A stretch of DNA of 64,000 nt, taken from positions 4,836,001-4,900,000 of the forward strand of contig NC_089390.1 of NCBI RefSeq assembly GCF_003171515.1, read 5' to 3'. The DNA comes from Pyrenophora tritici-repentis (Eukaryota; Ascomycota; Dothideomycetes; Pleosporales; Pleosporaceae). This document shows, one piece after another, positions 9,414 through 20,064 of the stretch; position 1 is the first letter of the stretch; the number at the start of each line of letters is the position of its first letter. The notes beneath the pieces were generated by a model, which worked only from the letters and a program-made list of their open reading frames with translations, was not told where the DNA came from and did no database searches. A program made the translations under genes and the position numbers.

Positions 9414-9585
9414 TGTCAAGCGTCAAGGTTGGGGAGAATCATCATGTCGTATTAGAGCTATCGGGAAGAGGTCTATATACGCAGTGGGAGGAGAGAAGGA
9501 GCTAGGCCGTAAAGGTACTAGCGGGTAAATAGGTGGCTGCCTGGTTGCCCAAAGAGGAGCCAAGGGATAAGCCCTATGGCCGACA
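9414..9585 (-). repeat. 5' LTR of the copia element
   Basis: 172 bp and identical to the other LTR. It holds the element's promoter. A TATATAG box on the element strand lies at plus positions about 9473-9479. Confidence 0.96.
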
Positions 9586-9757
9586 GTTCAAGGCAGAGTC
9601 TTTTGATCGAGCGGAAGCGTTGACGAAAAAGCTTGTTGGCCCGCTCGGACGGGTAACATGGGCTACATACGAGACTGGAGAGAAAAGGGATAGCTTTGGT
9701 TGGACTCAATGGACAAAGAAGCAAGAGTTCAAGCTGTTAGTTCAGAAAAAGGTCTGA
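9586..9757 (+). pseudogene. 3' part of the disrupted F-box-like gene, with right target duplication
   Basis: It begins with the second GTTCA copy (9586-9590). From 9591 it continues in the exact phase left at 4339, for about 55 codons to TGA at 9755-9757. The text (FDRAEALTKKLVGPLGR, DSFGWTQWTKKQEF) is clearly protein-like. It is now cut off from its promoter by 5.2 kb of inserted DNA. Confidence 0.85.
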
Positions 9758-9891
9758 AGTGTGGCGGTTGGGTATGACATGGATCTGAGACGCGGAAACT
9801 TCACAACATAAAAATGCACAAGCACCCCCGATCATGTACGATAAGAGCTTGAATTCAACTCCACTTTACGATAAAGTCTTTGTTCCCAACA

Positions 9892-10899
9892 TTACATGTG
9901 ACCAGAACCATCCAACCACCCCAATAAAGCCTGGTGATACCTCTCACTGTCTTGTACCTGCGGACTATGCCCCAGATCTTCGAATTCTATCAGATCCGCA
10001 TTCGGTATCTTCACTGCGGTCTCTTTACCCAACACATTGTACTTTCCAAGCTTGGCTTGCACGTCTGGTGGGCTCCAAGCCTTCCCAATCGCAGTGTTAT
10101 CCTTCGTTCCTATCAAGAGCAATGTCTTGGACTGGATTAATCCAAACTCGTACGCGACTGGCTGGGTCAGCACCATATCTGTTGTCTGCGCCATGTTGTA
10201 CTCAAACGTGGTATTTTCCGGCGCGGTCTGGTACAGTGAGACCAACATGTTGACCCAAACATCGTACTCTGGTTTCCAAGTGTTGACATAGTAGGTAGCT
10301 TGCTGGTATTTCCGAATCGATGTGTAGTTCGTCGCCATTTCGTCTTTGTACAATGCGTCAAGCGTGCGCCAGGGTACGCCGAGAGCTTTCCAGTCTTCTA
10401 GACCGAGGGGATTCGTAACGATGAGGTGGGATGCTAGTTCTGGATACATCAGGGCGAATCGCGTCGCTAGCATACCGCCCATGGAATGGCCTAGCACGTA
10501 TGTTGATTGAATGCCTAGACTTTGAAGTAACGAGCGTGTGTTGTCTGCTAGCTGCTGCAACGAGAATTGGTATGCTGGTGGTTTCGACGATTTGCAAAAG
10601 CCGATTTGATCTGGGATGACGATACGATAACCGTGTTGAGAGAGCCGACGAGCAGTGTCTTCCCATGTCGCTCCACAGAAGTTCTTGCCATGTAAGAGAA
10701 TGATTGTTTTGTTAGAGGCGTGGCTGGTGTTCGTCGAGGATACATCCATGTATGCCATAGAGAGGCTTACACGTTGGGATGTGAAGTTGTGGTATTGTAC
10801 TGGCCATGGGTAGGTGTAATTCCAGCTACTGGGTGGTATCACGCTTGTACTGAACGCAGTTGCAATAAGGTGCGTCAGAATCAAAAGTGTTACCCGCAT
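9892..10899 (-). CDS. secreted alpha/beta hydrolase
   Basis: 335 codons plus stop from ATG 10899. An upstream ATG at 11052 is in frame, but the chosen start gives a clean signal peptide (MRVTLLILTHLIATAFSTS). Visible fold features are the HGKNFCGATW oxyanion region (about residues 69-78), the nucleophile Ser139 in GHSMGG and a C-terminal LGHSPQ histidine. Several N-x-S/T sites agree with secretion. The enzyme is an esterase, lipase or epoxide-hydrolase-like protein, and the exact substrate is not readable. It is transcribed away from the carboxylesterase at 12141. Confidence 0.85.
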   Translation of the reverse strand: MRVTLLILTHLIATAFSTSVIPPSSWNYTYPWPVQYHNFTSQRVSLSMAYMDVSSTNTSHASNKTIILLHGKNFCGATWEDTARRLSQHGYRIVIPDQIGFCKSSKPPAYQFSLQQLADNTRSLLQSLGIQSTYVLGHSMGGMLATRFALMYPELASHLIVTNPLGLEDWKALGVPWRTLDALYKDEMATNYTSIRKYQQATYYVNTWKPEYDVWVNMLVSLYQTAPENTTFEYNMAQTTDMVLTQPVAYEFGLIQSKTLLLIGTKDNTAIGKAWSPPDVQAKLGKYNVLGKETAVKIPNADLIEFEDLGHSPQVQDSERYHQALLGWLDGSGHM

Positions 10900-12140
10900 T
10901 TTGAAAATATGATCGAGGCGCGGAGGGTTTTGAGATTGGTTTCTAGGACAAACAGGTATGGAAGGTGATTTTGAGATTTTGAGATGTCGCCGAGCAAACC
11001 TGCACGATGGCGACTGCCAATTTATCTTGTCTAAACATCTCAACCCCTCCATCGTTCACCGCATAGCCTTGCGTTATACCGCATTCGACATATTGATGAG
11101 TAATGAGAGCGCCTTTCCCCTTGTTGAGCGCTCTCCTCTATGTTTTACTCTAGCATACTCTGATAGGCATTGTCCGACGTCGTTCCTTGATAGCTACTCG
11201 GGGCTTAGAATCAACCAGGCTAGCGTGCTGGGCGCTCTTCAAACGATGCGAGGTACGTATGTAGGTCTTCTGCACTTCGTACATTGTCTGTTGCTTGCAG
11301 ATTGTACGTATATATCAACAAACACACAGATTCACATCATCAACCCGACGTCTCTTCAACTAACAACGGAGGTGAAGGTGGAGAAAAGTCGGGGTAGAAG
11401 ACAAGGACTTCTGCGGGTGGTGGGCGGGCGTCAACCAGGTTCAGATTACACTAGATCCCAACCTAGTTAGCAGCAATCCTTCAGCATCCAGCTGGATCAA
11501 GCCACCCCATTAGACATCCACTTCTCCATTATCCCAATCCAAGTCACGCCCCGCAAACTAATGCATTTAACCTCTGCTCTGACCCCTGCGTTACCTAGGA
11601 TCCATGATGATGTCTGCACGGCCTGCAGGCTACTACGAATCATGCCTAAACGGCTAATTACATCGCTTATGACCTCGGGTGGTGATCGTGGAGGTCTCGA
11701 TGCTGCACACATATTACGTGAACAACTGCATGGCGATGAAAGACTCTCAGGTTTCTCATGGCGACGAGACGAGGGCTGTCTCGATTCCAAATAAGGTAGC
11801 ACTTGGCATCACGACCAGAGCATGTTAAACGTTCAGGGAGACCTGGCATCTCCACTATACTTCCCCAAGAGTTAGGTGGCGGCAACGGCCTACGTAAGTA
11901 TTCTGCCCGTGCCCCTGCCTAGCCACCGATCTGCTCATCGGTTTCCGGGGAATAACCCACTCTTGAAGGCTTGTTTTCAATAGCCTCATGTGGAGAGCCG
12001 CTTGTTAGGGCTAGCGCTACGGTTGTTTAATGATGAACGCAACGCCATCCGGGTTGCCGGTGCCGTATATAAGGGTCAAGGAGAGCATTGGTGGCTCTTT
12101 AGCTGTCAATCCTATCTCTTCACTCGGTTGGAATTTCAAG
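10900..12140. other. divergent promoter region between two secreted hydrolases
   Basis: 1.24 kb between the minus-strand hydrolase and the plus-strand carboxylesterase. No convincing gene was found: open frames here are short and lack protein-like content. It probably contains both promoters. A TATA box for the right-hand gene is listed separately. Confidence 0.5.
12066..12073 (+). promoter_or_regulatory. TATA box of the carboxylesterase gene
   Basis: TATATAAG, 68 bp before the ATG at 12141. The distance suits a short leader of about 40 nt. Confidence 0.55.
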
Positions 12141-14213
12141 ATGACGGTTCTTACCACTCTTGTTGGTGTCGCGGCAGCTGGATTGGCCACCTTTTCTCAA
12201 GCCTCGCCTGTAGAGACAAGAGCGCCACTCGAGGTTTCGAACGCAAAGTCCTCCCTGACGCTCATCTATCAAAACAACCTTAATGCGTCGGACGACAAGA
12301 ACCATATCGGTGCTATCATCCTCGATCCTGTTCCACAGAGCAGTGCTGCTGCCGCTTGCGCCTCGCTGAACGAGAAGCTCATCTCCAAGGCTACTCTCCA
12401 AAAGTACCAGGAAGACTTCAACGATGCTCTCTCATATCAGGACTACGCCAAGTACAGCGATGCGGAGCGAGGTTATTACATCGACAATGGCGTCGTTTCC
12501 GTCGGCAACCGAGTGAGCTACTCATCCTCTTCGAACTCTAAGAAGCAACTGCCAGTATTATGCACGCAATCCGCCAATAATGGTTCATCGACCGTCGGCC
12601 CCGTGAACGGCAGCACCATCTCGGTAGCATCTGGAGGGAATACTTTCGTCGGATACCGCAATCAGAAATCTTTCAGATTCATGGGCATTCGATATGCGGA
12701 GCCGCCTAAGCGTTTTGAGTACACTTCCATCTACTCCAAAAAGGGACAGACGATACAGGCAACCGAATACGGTTCCCAGTGTCTACAGGGTGGCGGTGGA
12801 AGCGAGGATTGCTTATTCCTGAACATTCAAACGCCTTATATCCCCAAGTCCGGTTCGAAGAAGCAGCTACGACCTGTGCTGTTTTGGATTCATGGTGGAG
12901 GCTTCACTGGAGGCACTGGTTCTGATGCAGGCTCTGATGGTGGAAACTATGCAAGCAAAGAAGACATCGTCGTTGTCTCCATTAACTACCGACTTTCAAC
13001 ACTGGGATTTCTTGCAGTTCCTGGAACTAACATCAAGGGAAACTTTGGTATTGCAGATCAGATTTTAGCTCTAGACTGGGTCATTGCAAATATTGCTTCT
13101 TTCGGTGGTGACCCAAACCAGATTACAATATCTGGAGGGTCTGCCGGCGCTGGCTCAGTGCGTACGCTCTTGGGATCACCAAAGGCCATCGGAAAATTCC
13201 AAGGTGCGATTGCCGCATCTAACCTTGGAGGAGGCGTTACACTGGGCTTGGATGGCGACTATGGAACAACGTACTCGACGTATTACACGATTGACCAAAG
13301 CTACAACGTTGCTGGACCTCAGATATTTGCCGCTGCGGGTTGCAACAGCACAGATTTGTCGGCCCAAGTCGCCTGCCTTACCCAAGCGAATGCGACACAG
13401 ATAGTAGGCTTCAATACCGTGGCCCGCTATGTCGTGCAAGACGGAACCATCGTCAACACACCCCACCTGGTTCTCTCTACGCGCAATTCCAGTACAGCAC
13501 ATATCCCGGTCATATTCGGAGTGGTTGAAAACGACGGTGCATCCTTCTCTACTTATCCTAAAGCACCCATCGCAAACCATACCCAAGGTCTGGAAGAGGC
13601 TCTCGGTATCAATAGCACCTGGGCGAACCGAGTTATCCAGTCCGGTCTTTTTCCCTTTACCAGTACCGGAAACCTGACACTCGACTCTTTTAACGTCTCT
13701 CAACGCGTTGCTACAGACAAGACATTCCGCTGTGCCGACCAGTCCACCGTCTACTCTGGCGTTCAGTCGCACGCTTTCGAGAAAGCGTACTTCTACCAGC
13801 TCAACCGCGCCACTGGAGGTTACGATCCCAACAACCTTGGCGGTCCTGCAAATGAGAACCCAAACAACCCGTACTTCCGCTTGCACGGTGCGGACATGCC
13901 ATGGACGTTTGGTAACCTGGGCTACATCCGCAACCCTGAGGATCTGTGGAGTGTTCAACTTACCACCAGCTACTTTGCTGCCTTTGTGAAGGGAGGTAAT
14001 CCTAACCCCAGCCTTCAGTACCTGGATGCGAGAGGGTACGACAAAGTCATTGAGGGTGTGAAGAAGTTCGGACAGTGGGGCCAGGTCACTGCTGCTACAG
14101 GCAATGAGATTAGGTTGCTCGACTGGCCAAGTAAGAGCGCAGGGTTTCAAGATGTTCCGCAATGCGATTGGCTTGGGTATCCACTCGATTACTATCTTAA
14201 AGGAGGAATTTAA
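12141..14213 (+). CDS. secreted type-B carboxylesterase / lipase
   Basis: 690 codons, no intron. The start at 12141 gives a signal peptide (MTVLTTLVGVAAAGLATFSQA), whereas upstream in-frame ATGs at 12030 and 12033 would bury it. After an unusual N-terminal segment of about 165 residues comes the cholinesterase-like domain: FMGIRYAEPP, EDCLFLNIQTP, FWIHGGGFTGG. The catalytic triad is Ser334 (GGSAGAGS), Glu463 (ENDGA) and His582 (LHGADMPW). Family members hydrolyse carboxylic esters outside the cell. The Cys pair around EDCLFLN fits the disulphide of the family. The N-terminal extension is also known from some fungal members of the family. The alternative label is cholinesterase-like lipase. 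Confidence 0.9.
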   Translation: MTVLTTLVGVAAAGLATFSQASPVETRAPLEVSNAKSSLTLIYQNNLNASDDKNHIGAIILDPVPQSSAAAACASLNEKLISKATLQKYQEDFNDALSYQDYAKYSDAERGYYIDNGVVSVGNRVSYSSSSNSKKQLPVLCTQSANNGSSTVGPVNGSTISVASGGNTFVGYRNQKSFRFMGIRYAEPPKRFEYTSIYSKKGQTIQATEYGSQCLQGGGGSEDCLFLNIQTPYIPKSGSKKQLRPVLFWIHGGGFTGGTGSDAGSDGGNYASKEDIVVVSINYRLSTLGFLAVPGTNIKGNFGIADQILALDWVIANIASFGGDPNQITISGGSAGAGSVRTLLGSPKAIGKFQGAIAASNLGGGVTLGLDGDYGTTYSTYYTIDQSYNVAGPQIFAAAGCNSTDLSAQVACLTQANATQIVGFNTVARYVVQDGTIVNTPHLVLSTRNSSTAHIPVIFGVVENDGASFSTYPKAPIANHTQGLEEALGINSTWANRVIQSGLFPFTSTGNLTLDSFNVSQRVATDKTFRCADQSTVYSGVQSHAFEKAYFYQLNRATGGYDPNNLGGPANENPNNPYFRLHGADMPWTFGNLGYIRNPEDLWSVQLTTSYFAAFVKGGNPNPSLQYLDARGYDKVIEGVKKFGQWGQVTAATGNEIRLLDWPSKSAGFQDVPQCDWLGYPLDYYLKGGI

Positions 14214-15778
14214 GTGCTGAGAGTTGAGAACAGAAACTGTTGTGTAGTAGAGATTTTAATCCTGAGTAATTATTCAATTATCTTGACTTTGTGCTACAGG
14301 TAGCAGCAGGGAACAATAGTTTGCAAACGTAATGAGATAATGGCAGATGCGTATAGGAACTTTGCGGATAGCATAACTGGGGCAGTGCAGCAACTTGAAT
14401 AGAATGGAAGAGCTTTCCAGGATAACACTTATCCGAATATCCCGCAAAGCTTCGCAAACTATAACTTATTTGGTCGCCGGCTTGGCAAAGCTTGCAGTCG
14501 GACCAAAAGGCGGAGAGGTCGTGTTCCCAAGACGATGGTAGTTTGCGAATGCGTTGTTTGTTGCTCGCACCGCCACAATTGACGATCAGTAACTGGTTCG
14601 GTATAGATTCCACTCCCGCGGTGGCTTCCGGGAAAGCCGCATATCAACAATGCCGAAGACGCTACCTAGGTATTCTCGCATCATGTACATTACACGTCCA
14701 ATGCACATTACGCCACCCCGTTTCTCCGCTGCAGTCCGCGTGAATTATGCTTCTGTATTCTTATTTCCGGCGTCAATTGTACGGATACGCTATGAGCTTT
14801 TACCCCGTAGCGCACGCTGCTGCACCGCCCCTTTTGGCTGCCGTTGCGGAAGCCGGAGGCCCGGAGTAGAACTATTTGCGAGGTTACTGCGCCTGGGGGT
14901 GCGCCTAACGTTGTAAATTTGATGAGAGGGACCGGAGTGTTTGCCTGACCTTAGAGTGCTGGGCATAACTGACCGCTTGCAGGTGGCCTAACAGCAGGGA
15001 CACGAGAGGCTAGTTATCACAAGTCGTTATGCAAAACTTCTAGTATCTATGACGGCATGTCATTTGTGTCATGCTAAACATCAATGGCGTTGCCATCAGT
15101 ACTATGGATCAAACATTCAACCCTAGATCTCAGACGTAGAGCAAAGGCGTCGCGGGAAGGCCGGGATGTTGTGTACTGAATCAGGATTCTTTCGCCTACG
15201 CATGTCCCTCGTCCCGTGCCGAGTGCCGGCGTTGCGTTGTTTCGCCATGTCAGCAAAGACGGTGGATGGAAGAAAGAACGTGCCGCTTGCCGAATGCAAG
15301 CGCCCAACTTCTGTAACCAGTCACAAATCATGATACATGTCAATTCCGCCCCCTTTGCGTTGACACGGTGTGCTGAGCGATACGGTGTCAGGTGTCAGCA
15401 AACGCCGCAGACAGGGAGGAACCGAGCTGAAGATGGGTCGAGTGTACAGCCTCTTCGGTGAGCATGCGATATCGCATTGAAGAGGTAGACGCAGTCAAAC
15501 CACCACAAACCCCCGCCGAGAGATCAGAACCTTATTTTTAGTTTGATCGTCAGGGCCCGGTACTCCAGCCACGCCAGTACTGGTGGCCCTACACATGAGG
15601 TCACAAAGTCCTAGCTCTTCCGGGATTGTGGTGCTAAGCACAGCCGCGTGTGGGCCACTCCCCATGTGTGTGACAGCGTCGATCTACTCATTTAACATGG
15701 CACACTTGCCGCTGTTGTTGGGGTTCCCTCAATTACTCCCTTTCCACACGTTTCGACTCTTCACATCTTTTTGCTAGG
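14214..15778. other. intergenic region, no gene seen
   Basis: 1.56 kb between the carboxylesterase stop and the phospholipase B start. Open frames are short and not protein-like. It must hold the first gene's terminator and the second gene's promoter. Confidence 0.5.
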
Positions 15779-17817
15779 ATGAAGTATTCCTGTGTATTGA
15801 CTGCTTCGGCACTCACTAGTTTGGCAACTTGTACGTGACGCGCACCGTGTTACTATTGTGCATTATTGACCTACCGGCAGCATCCGCCTTGGTTCCTCGA
15901 GAAGCCAGAGTTGCCCCTCCCAACTATGCTGTAGAATCATGGAAGCGCGCCTCACCACAGGCTCCTAACGGCTATGCGCCGTCACAAGTCGATTGCCCTT
16001 CTACGCGGCCAAGTATCCGATCCGCCGACACAATCTCATCTCAAGAGACGGAATGGTTGAAGAAAAGGAGACCAAACACCATAGACCCTATGCGCCAGTT
16101 TCTAGAGCGTGTCAACATCCAAGGTTTCAATGTTGGACAATACATCGACAAGCACCGCTCTAATACCTCCGCGCTACCCAACATTGCCATTTCCTTCTCT
16201 GGCGGAGGCTACAGGGCTCTGCTTAACGGTGCAGGTGCCCTTTCTGCATTTGATAGCCGGACTTCAAACTCGACAAGCGCAGGGCATTTGGGAGGATTGT
16301 TGCAAGCGTCTACCTATGTCTCGGCGCTATCTGGTGGGGGTTGGATGATTGGAAGCATATATGCCAACAATTTCACTACTGTCGAGTCCATTGTCAACGA
16401 GGGCGCTGAGAGTCCCATCTGGCAGTTCCAAAACACTCTCTTTCAAGGACCTCCTACCGAGCGTCGTATCAAGCTACTCTCTACCGTGGAGTACTACGAC
16501 AACTTGCTCAACACCGTGCAGAGCAAGTCTGATGCGACGGCTGGTGACTTCAATACGTCCATCACGGATGTATACGGCCGTGGCCTTTCGTTCCAGCTCA
16601 TCAACACAACTGATGGAGCTCCTTCCTACACCTTCTCTTCCATTCAAGATGACGCTGCCTTCTCGTCCGGCAACGCACCGATGCCTATCCTTGTGGCGGA
16701 CGAGCGGGCACCTGGGGACCTTATCATCTCGCTTAACGCTACCAACTTTGAGTTCAACCCCTTTGAGATGGGTTCTTTCGATCCTACGACATTCGGCTTC
16801 GCCCCTTTGAAGTACATTGGTTCCAACTTCAGCTCGGGACAGCTTCCTCAAAGCCAAGGATGTGTCGCTGGATTTGACAACTTGGGCTTCATCATGGGAA
16901 CTAGCAGCTCCTTGTTTAACCAAATCTTTCTCCAATTGAACACTGTACAGAATATTCCAGACAAGCTTAAAACGTTTGTCTCGAATATTCTGACTAAACT
17001 GGGGAAGAATGGTGATGATATCGCCGACTACTCGCCCAACCCTTTCTTCCAGTTCCACAATGAGACAAACCCCAGCGCGAAGAACGAGCGTCTCACACTT
17101 GTAGACGGCGGTGAAGATGGCCAGAACATCCCCCTCAACCCAGTCATCCAGCCGGTCCGCCAGGTCGACGTCATCTTCGCAGTTGACTCATCTGCTGACA
17201 CCGTCGTAACGGGTATGCCCTCCCAGAACTGGCCAAACGGTACCGCACTCATCGCCACATACGAACGTACCAAGGGATCCATCATGAACAAGACTTCGTT
17301 CCCCTATATTCCAGGTCAAAACACATTCGTTGCTCTCGGCTTGAACAACCGCCCAGCATTCTTCGGCTGCGACAGCAAAAACGTCACCCAGGGCAACAAC
17401 ATTCCTCCTCTGATTGTATACATTCCCAATTCTCCATACACTTTCTGGTCCAACCAGTCGACGTTTGGAAAGCTAGACTACAGTCTCGAGGACCGTGACG
17501 GCATGATTCTGAACGGTTACAACGTCGCTACTCAAGCAAACGCGACTCGCCAGGGTGCTGAAAACTGGCCTACATGCGTTGGATGTGCTATTCTCTCAAG
17601 GAGCTTGGAGCGCAATGGCGAACCCGTTCCACAAGTGTGCCAGCAATGCTTCACGCAATACTGCTGGAACGGCACTACGGTTGAAACATCGGCGCCGTAC
17701 ACCCCCTCGTTGATTGTTGCTGATGCTGCGACGAAAAAGAACGGTGTCGGCAAGTTTGTGCCCAACGCCCTTGGTCTTGCTTTTGCCGTGGCTGTCTCTG
17801 GCTACTTGGCGATATAA
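15779..17817 (+). CDS. lysophospholipase (phospholipase B), GPI-anchored
   Basis: Two exons, 15779-15830 and 15881-17817, with a 50-bp intron (GTACGT...CGGCAG). They give 662 residues. Splicing creates the signal peptide MKYSCVLTASALTSLATSSA; without it the reading would start inside the intron. Family motifs are SFSGGGYRA and SALSGGGWM (active-site Ser region, about residues 124-170), FDNLGFIMGTSSSLFN, LVDGGEDGQNIPL (catalytic Asp region) and the C-terminal cysteine pattern CVGCAI...CQQCFTQYC. The last 20 residues are hydrophobic after a small-residue stretch, as in a GPI-attachment signal. Many N-glycosylation sites are present. The enzyme removes acyl chains from (lyso)phospholipids at the cell surface. 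Confidence 0.95.
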
Positions 17818-18105
17818 AGTGCTGTTTGATCCAAACAGTCTTCTGGTTCGATATAGGGCTTGCATAGCCGGCGCTGGATATATAGTGATACCACATGTTT
17901 TGTACATAGCAATTGAATTCCTGCATTAACAAGTGTCTGCATCTCCATGCACTCTCGGCCTATTATGAGTGGCGTATTACCATAGGGTGCATTGCGGCTC
18001 TTCGGCTGCCCGTCCCTGCATCGCGTGCCCCGCCAAAGCAGCAAAAAAGTCGTGACGACCCCGCTACTGAAACACCAGCCCACCCACCAACGTGCAATAT
18101 ACGCA

Positions 18106-19839
18106 ATGGCCGTCCCGACCCTTGAAGGCGCTCCTGTGCTCTCTACCCCCGATACACACATCTTCGAAGACCCGACACCCGCAGTAGACACGACCAATCT
18201 TCCCAGACTATCAGATGAGCAGGTCGCACTCACGTACGAAATCGAACGGACGGTTAGGGAAATTAGGGAGGGACAATGGAAAAGGATCGCGCTGCAGTTT
18301 CCGGATCACATGCTCACGGATGCACCGCGGGTATATGAACACCTGAGTCGAGGCCTAAAAAAAGAACGTAAAGGACAGAATGGGATACAAGACAGGAGTG
18401 GTCAATCCAACGGGGCGACAACAGAAGAAGAGTTAAGCGCAAAACTTGAGAAAGCCAGTATACAAGAATCAGAGGATATTGAAGAAAGGCTGTTCATCCT
18501 AGGCGATACATCATATGGTGCATGCTGCGTGGACGAAGTCGCTGCAGAGCATGTCGATGCAGACGTTGTGGTGCACTATGGCCGTTCATGTCTCTCGCCT
18601 CCCTCCAGACTTCCAGTCATATACATATTCACAGAAAGACCACTAGACCTAGAAGCGGTAATGGCAACATTCAGAGAGACATACGCAGACAAAGAGGCAA
18701 AGATTATACTCATGGCAGATATCCCCTATTCACACCACATCCCTACCCTCTACAAATGCCTCTGCGACGACGGCTACACACACGTACACGCAACGGAGAT
18801 TGTCCACAATCCATCTTCACCCCTACCAAACCGAACGATACCAGCCACAGTAACGGATACCGACGAAGGTCTCCGCGAATACGCCTTATTCCACATATCC
18901 GACCCGCCCGCCTCTCTCCTCCTTACCCTATCCTCGCGCGTCGCTTCCATTCACATCTACCCCACGACAACCACCTCGCCCACACCCGCAACAGCCTCGC
19001 TCGCCAGCACCGCCCGTACCCTCAGCCGCCGCTACGCCCTCCTAACCTCACTCTCCACAACCCCCATCTTCGGCATCCTCATCAACACCCTCTCCGTCAA
19101 AAACTACATGCACATCCTCTCGCACGTACAACAGCAAATCGCGACTGCAGGCAAAAAGAGCTATACGTTCGTCGTGGGCAAAGTCAACGCGGCAAAGGTG
19201 GCAAACTTCAGTGAAGTGGGCGGCTGGGTGGTGATTGGATGTTGGGAAAGTAGTTTGATTGAAAGTAGTGAGTTTTGGCGGCCGATGATTACGCCGTGGG
19301 AACTCGGTTTGGCGCTTAAGAGAGATGAGGAGAGGGTGTGGACGGGGGCTTGGGAGGCGGATTTCCAAAAAGTTTTAGATGGTGAGAAGGGGGATGTGAA
19401 GGAAACGAATGGTGGTGATGGTGCTGCAGCGGGTACCGGAGCCGCTCAGGAACATGAGCAAAACCAGGTCGATGATGACTCTGAAGAGGAATCCGCTCCT
19501 CCGGAATTCGACTTGAGGACTGGTCGCTACGTATCGAACGCACGACCTATGCGCTCGACTCAGTCGGCCAAGGTTACCAATGGTCAGGCAGTACCGTCGT
19601 CTAGTTCTGCATTAACAAAACGTGCCAATGGCGATATAGCGGCAGTGGGTGGCGTAGCTTCACCAGGTGCCGAGTACCTACGCTCCAACAGGACATGGCA
19701 GGGTCTGGGGAGCGACTACCAAAATGGCGAAGAGGACGGTAGTGGCGAAGTGACAGGGGGTAGAGCGGCAAAGATGGAAGAGGGGAGGAGTGGGATTGCG
19801 AAGGGTTATGTTGTTGGTGAAGAGGGGAGGATACACTAG
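18106..19839 (+). CDS. DPH2: diphthamide biosynthesis protein 2 (Dph2)
   Basis: 577 codons from ATG 18106; longer in-frame text upstream is not conserved-looking. The N-terminal part has WKRIALQFPDHML (about residues 59-71), the middle LFILGDTSYGACCVDEVAAEHVDADVVVHYG with SCLSP, and the third domain FVVGKVNAAKVANFSEVGGWVVIGCWES and PWELGLAL. These are hallmarks of the Dph1/Dph2 family. In yeast Dph1-Dph2 is an iron-sulphur heterodimer that transfers the 3-amino-3-carboxypropyl group of SAM to a histidine of elongation factor 2, the first step of diphthamide. The length and insert pattern fit Dph2 rather than Dph1. The C-terminal 130 residues are acidic and low-complexity and probably disordered. 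Confidence 0.92.
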   Translation: MAVPTLEGAPVLSTPDTHIFEDPTPAVDTTNLPRLSDEQVALTYEIERTVREIREGQWKRIALQFPDHMLTDAPRVYEHLSRGLKKERKGQNGIQDRSGQSNGATTEEELSAKLEKASIQESEDIEERLFILGDTSYGACCVDEVAAEHVDADVVVHYGRSCLSPPSRLPVIYIFTERPLDLEAVMATFRETYADKEAKIILMADIPYSHHIPTLYKCLCDDGYTHVHATEIVHNPSSPLPNRTIPATVTDTDEGLREYALFHISDPPASLLLTLSSRVASIHIYPTTTTSPTPATASLASTARTLSRRYALLTSLSTTPIFGILINTLSVKNYMHILSHVQQQIATAGKKSYTFVVGKVNAAKVANFSEVGGWVVIGCWESSLIESSEFWRPMITPWELGLALKRDEERVWTGAWEADFQKVLDGEKGDVKETNGGDGAAAGTGAAQEHEQNQVDDDSEEESAPPEFDLRTGRYVSNARPMRSTQSAKVTNGQAVPSSSSALTKRANGDIAAVGGVASPGAEYLRSNRTWQGLGSDYQNGEEDGSGEVTGGRAAKMEEGRSGIAKGYVVGEEGRIH

Positions 19840-20064
19840 AGAAGAGATAAGATGTGAGACATTGGCTATTGCTATAAGAGCATGGCGGAGGCTTTGGTCC
19901 ACTTTGCCTTTTATCTTCTTAGCAACATGGACTGCTTAGATACCCTTGGCGTACAATTTATAGAACCTTCGCATATTCAGCAGTACATCGTCTACACACA
20001 CTCCCTCGGTACATCCTTTTCGCATATACTCTCTGTACACCTGTCTGTACACCTATATCCATCA

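Larger units (their letters stand above)
4340..9585 (-). mobile_element. complete Ty1/copia LTR retrotransposon (5246 bp)
   Basis: Bounded by two identical 172-bp LTRs and a 5-bp target duplication. It reads on the minus strand: 5' LTR 9414-9585, primer site just inside at about 9400-9413, one gag-pol frame at 4601-9259, purine tract 4512-4521, 3' LTR 4340-4511. The order protease, integrase, reverse transcriptase, RNase H marks it as copia rather than gypsy. No stop or frameshift is seen, and there is no sign of C-to-T decay of the RIP type, so it looks young and possibly still active. It sits in the sense-coding part of a host gene and in opposite orientation to it. Confidence 0.97.

Noticed and set aside
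4340..9585. RIP (repeat-induced point mutation) damage of the transposon
   Set aside because: The frame is fully open, CpA and CpG contexts are kept and the LTRs are identical, so no RIP signal is visible.
13176..14162. 328-codon open frame on the minus strand
   Set aside because: It lies wholly antisense to the carboxylesterase and has no protein-family features. It is a shadow of GC-rich codon use.
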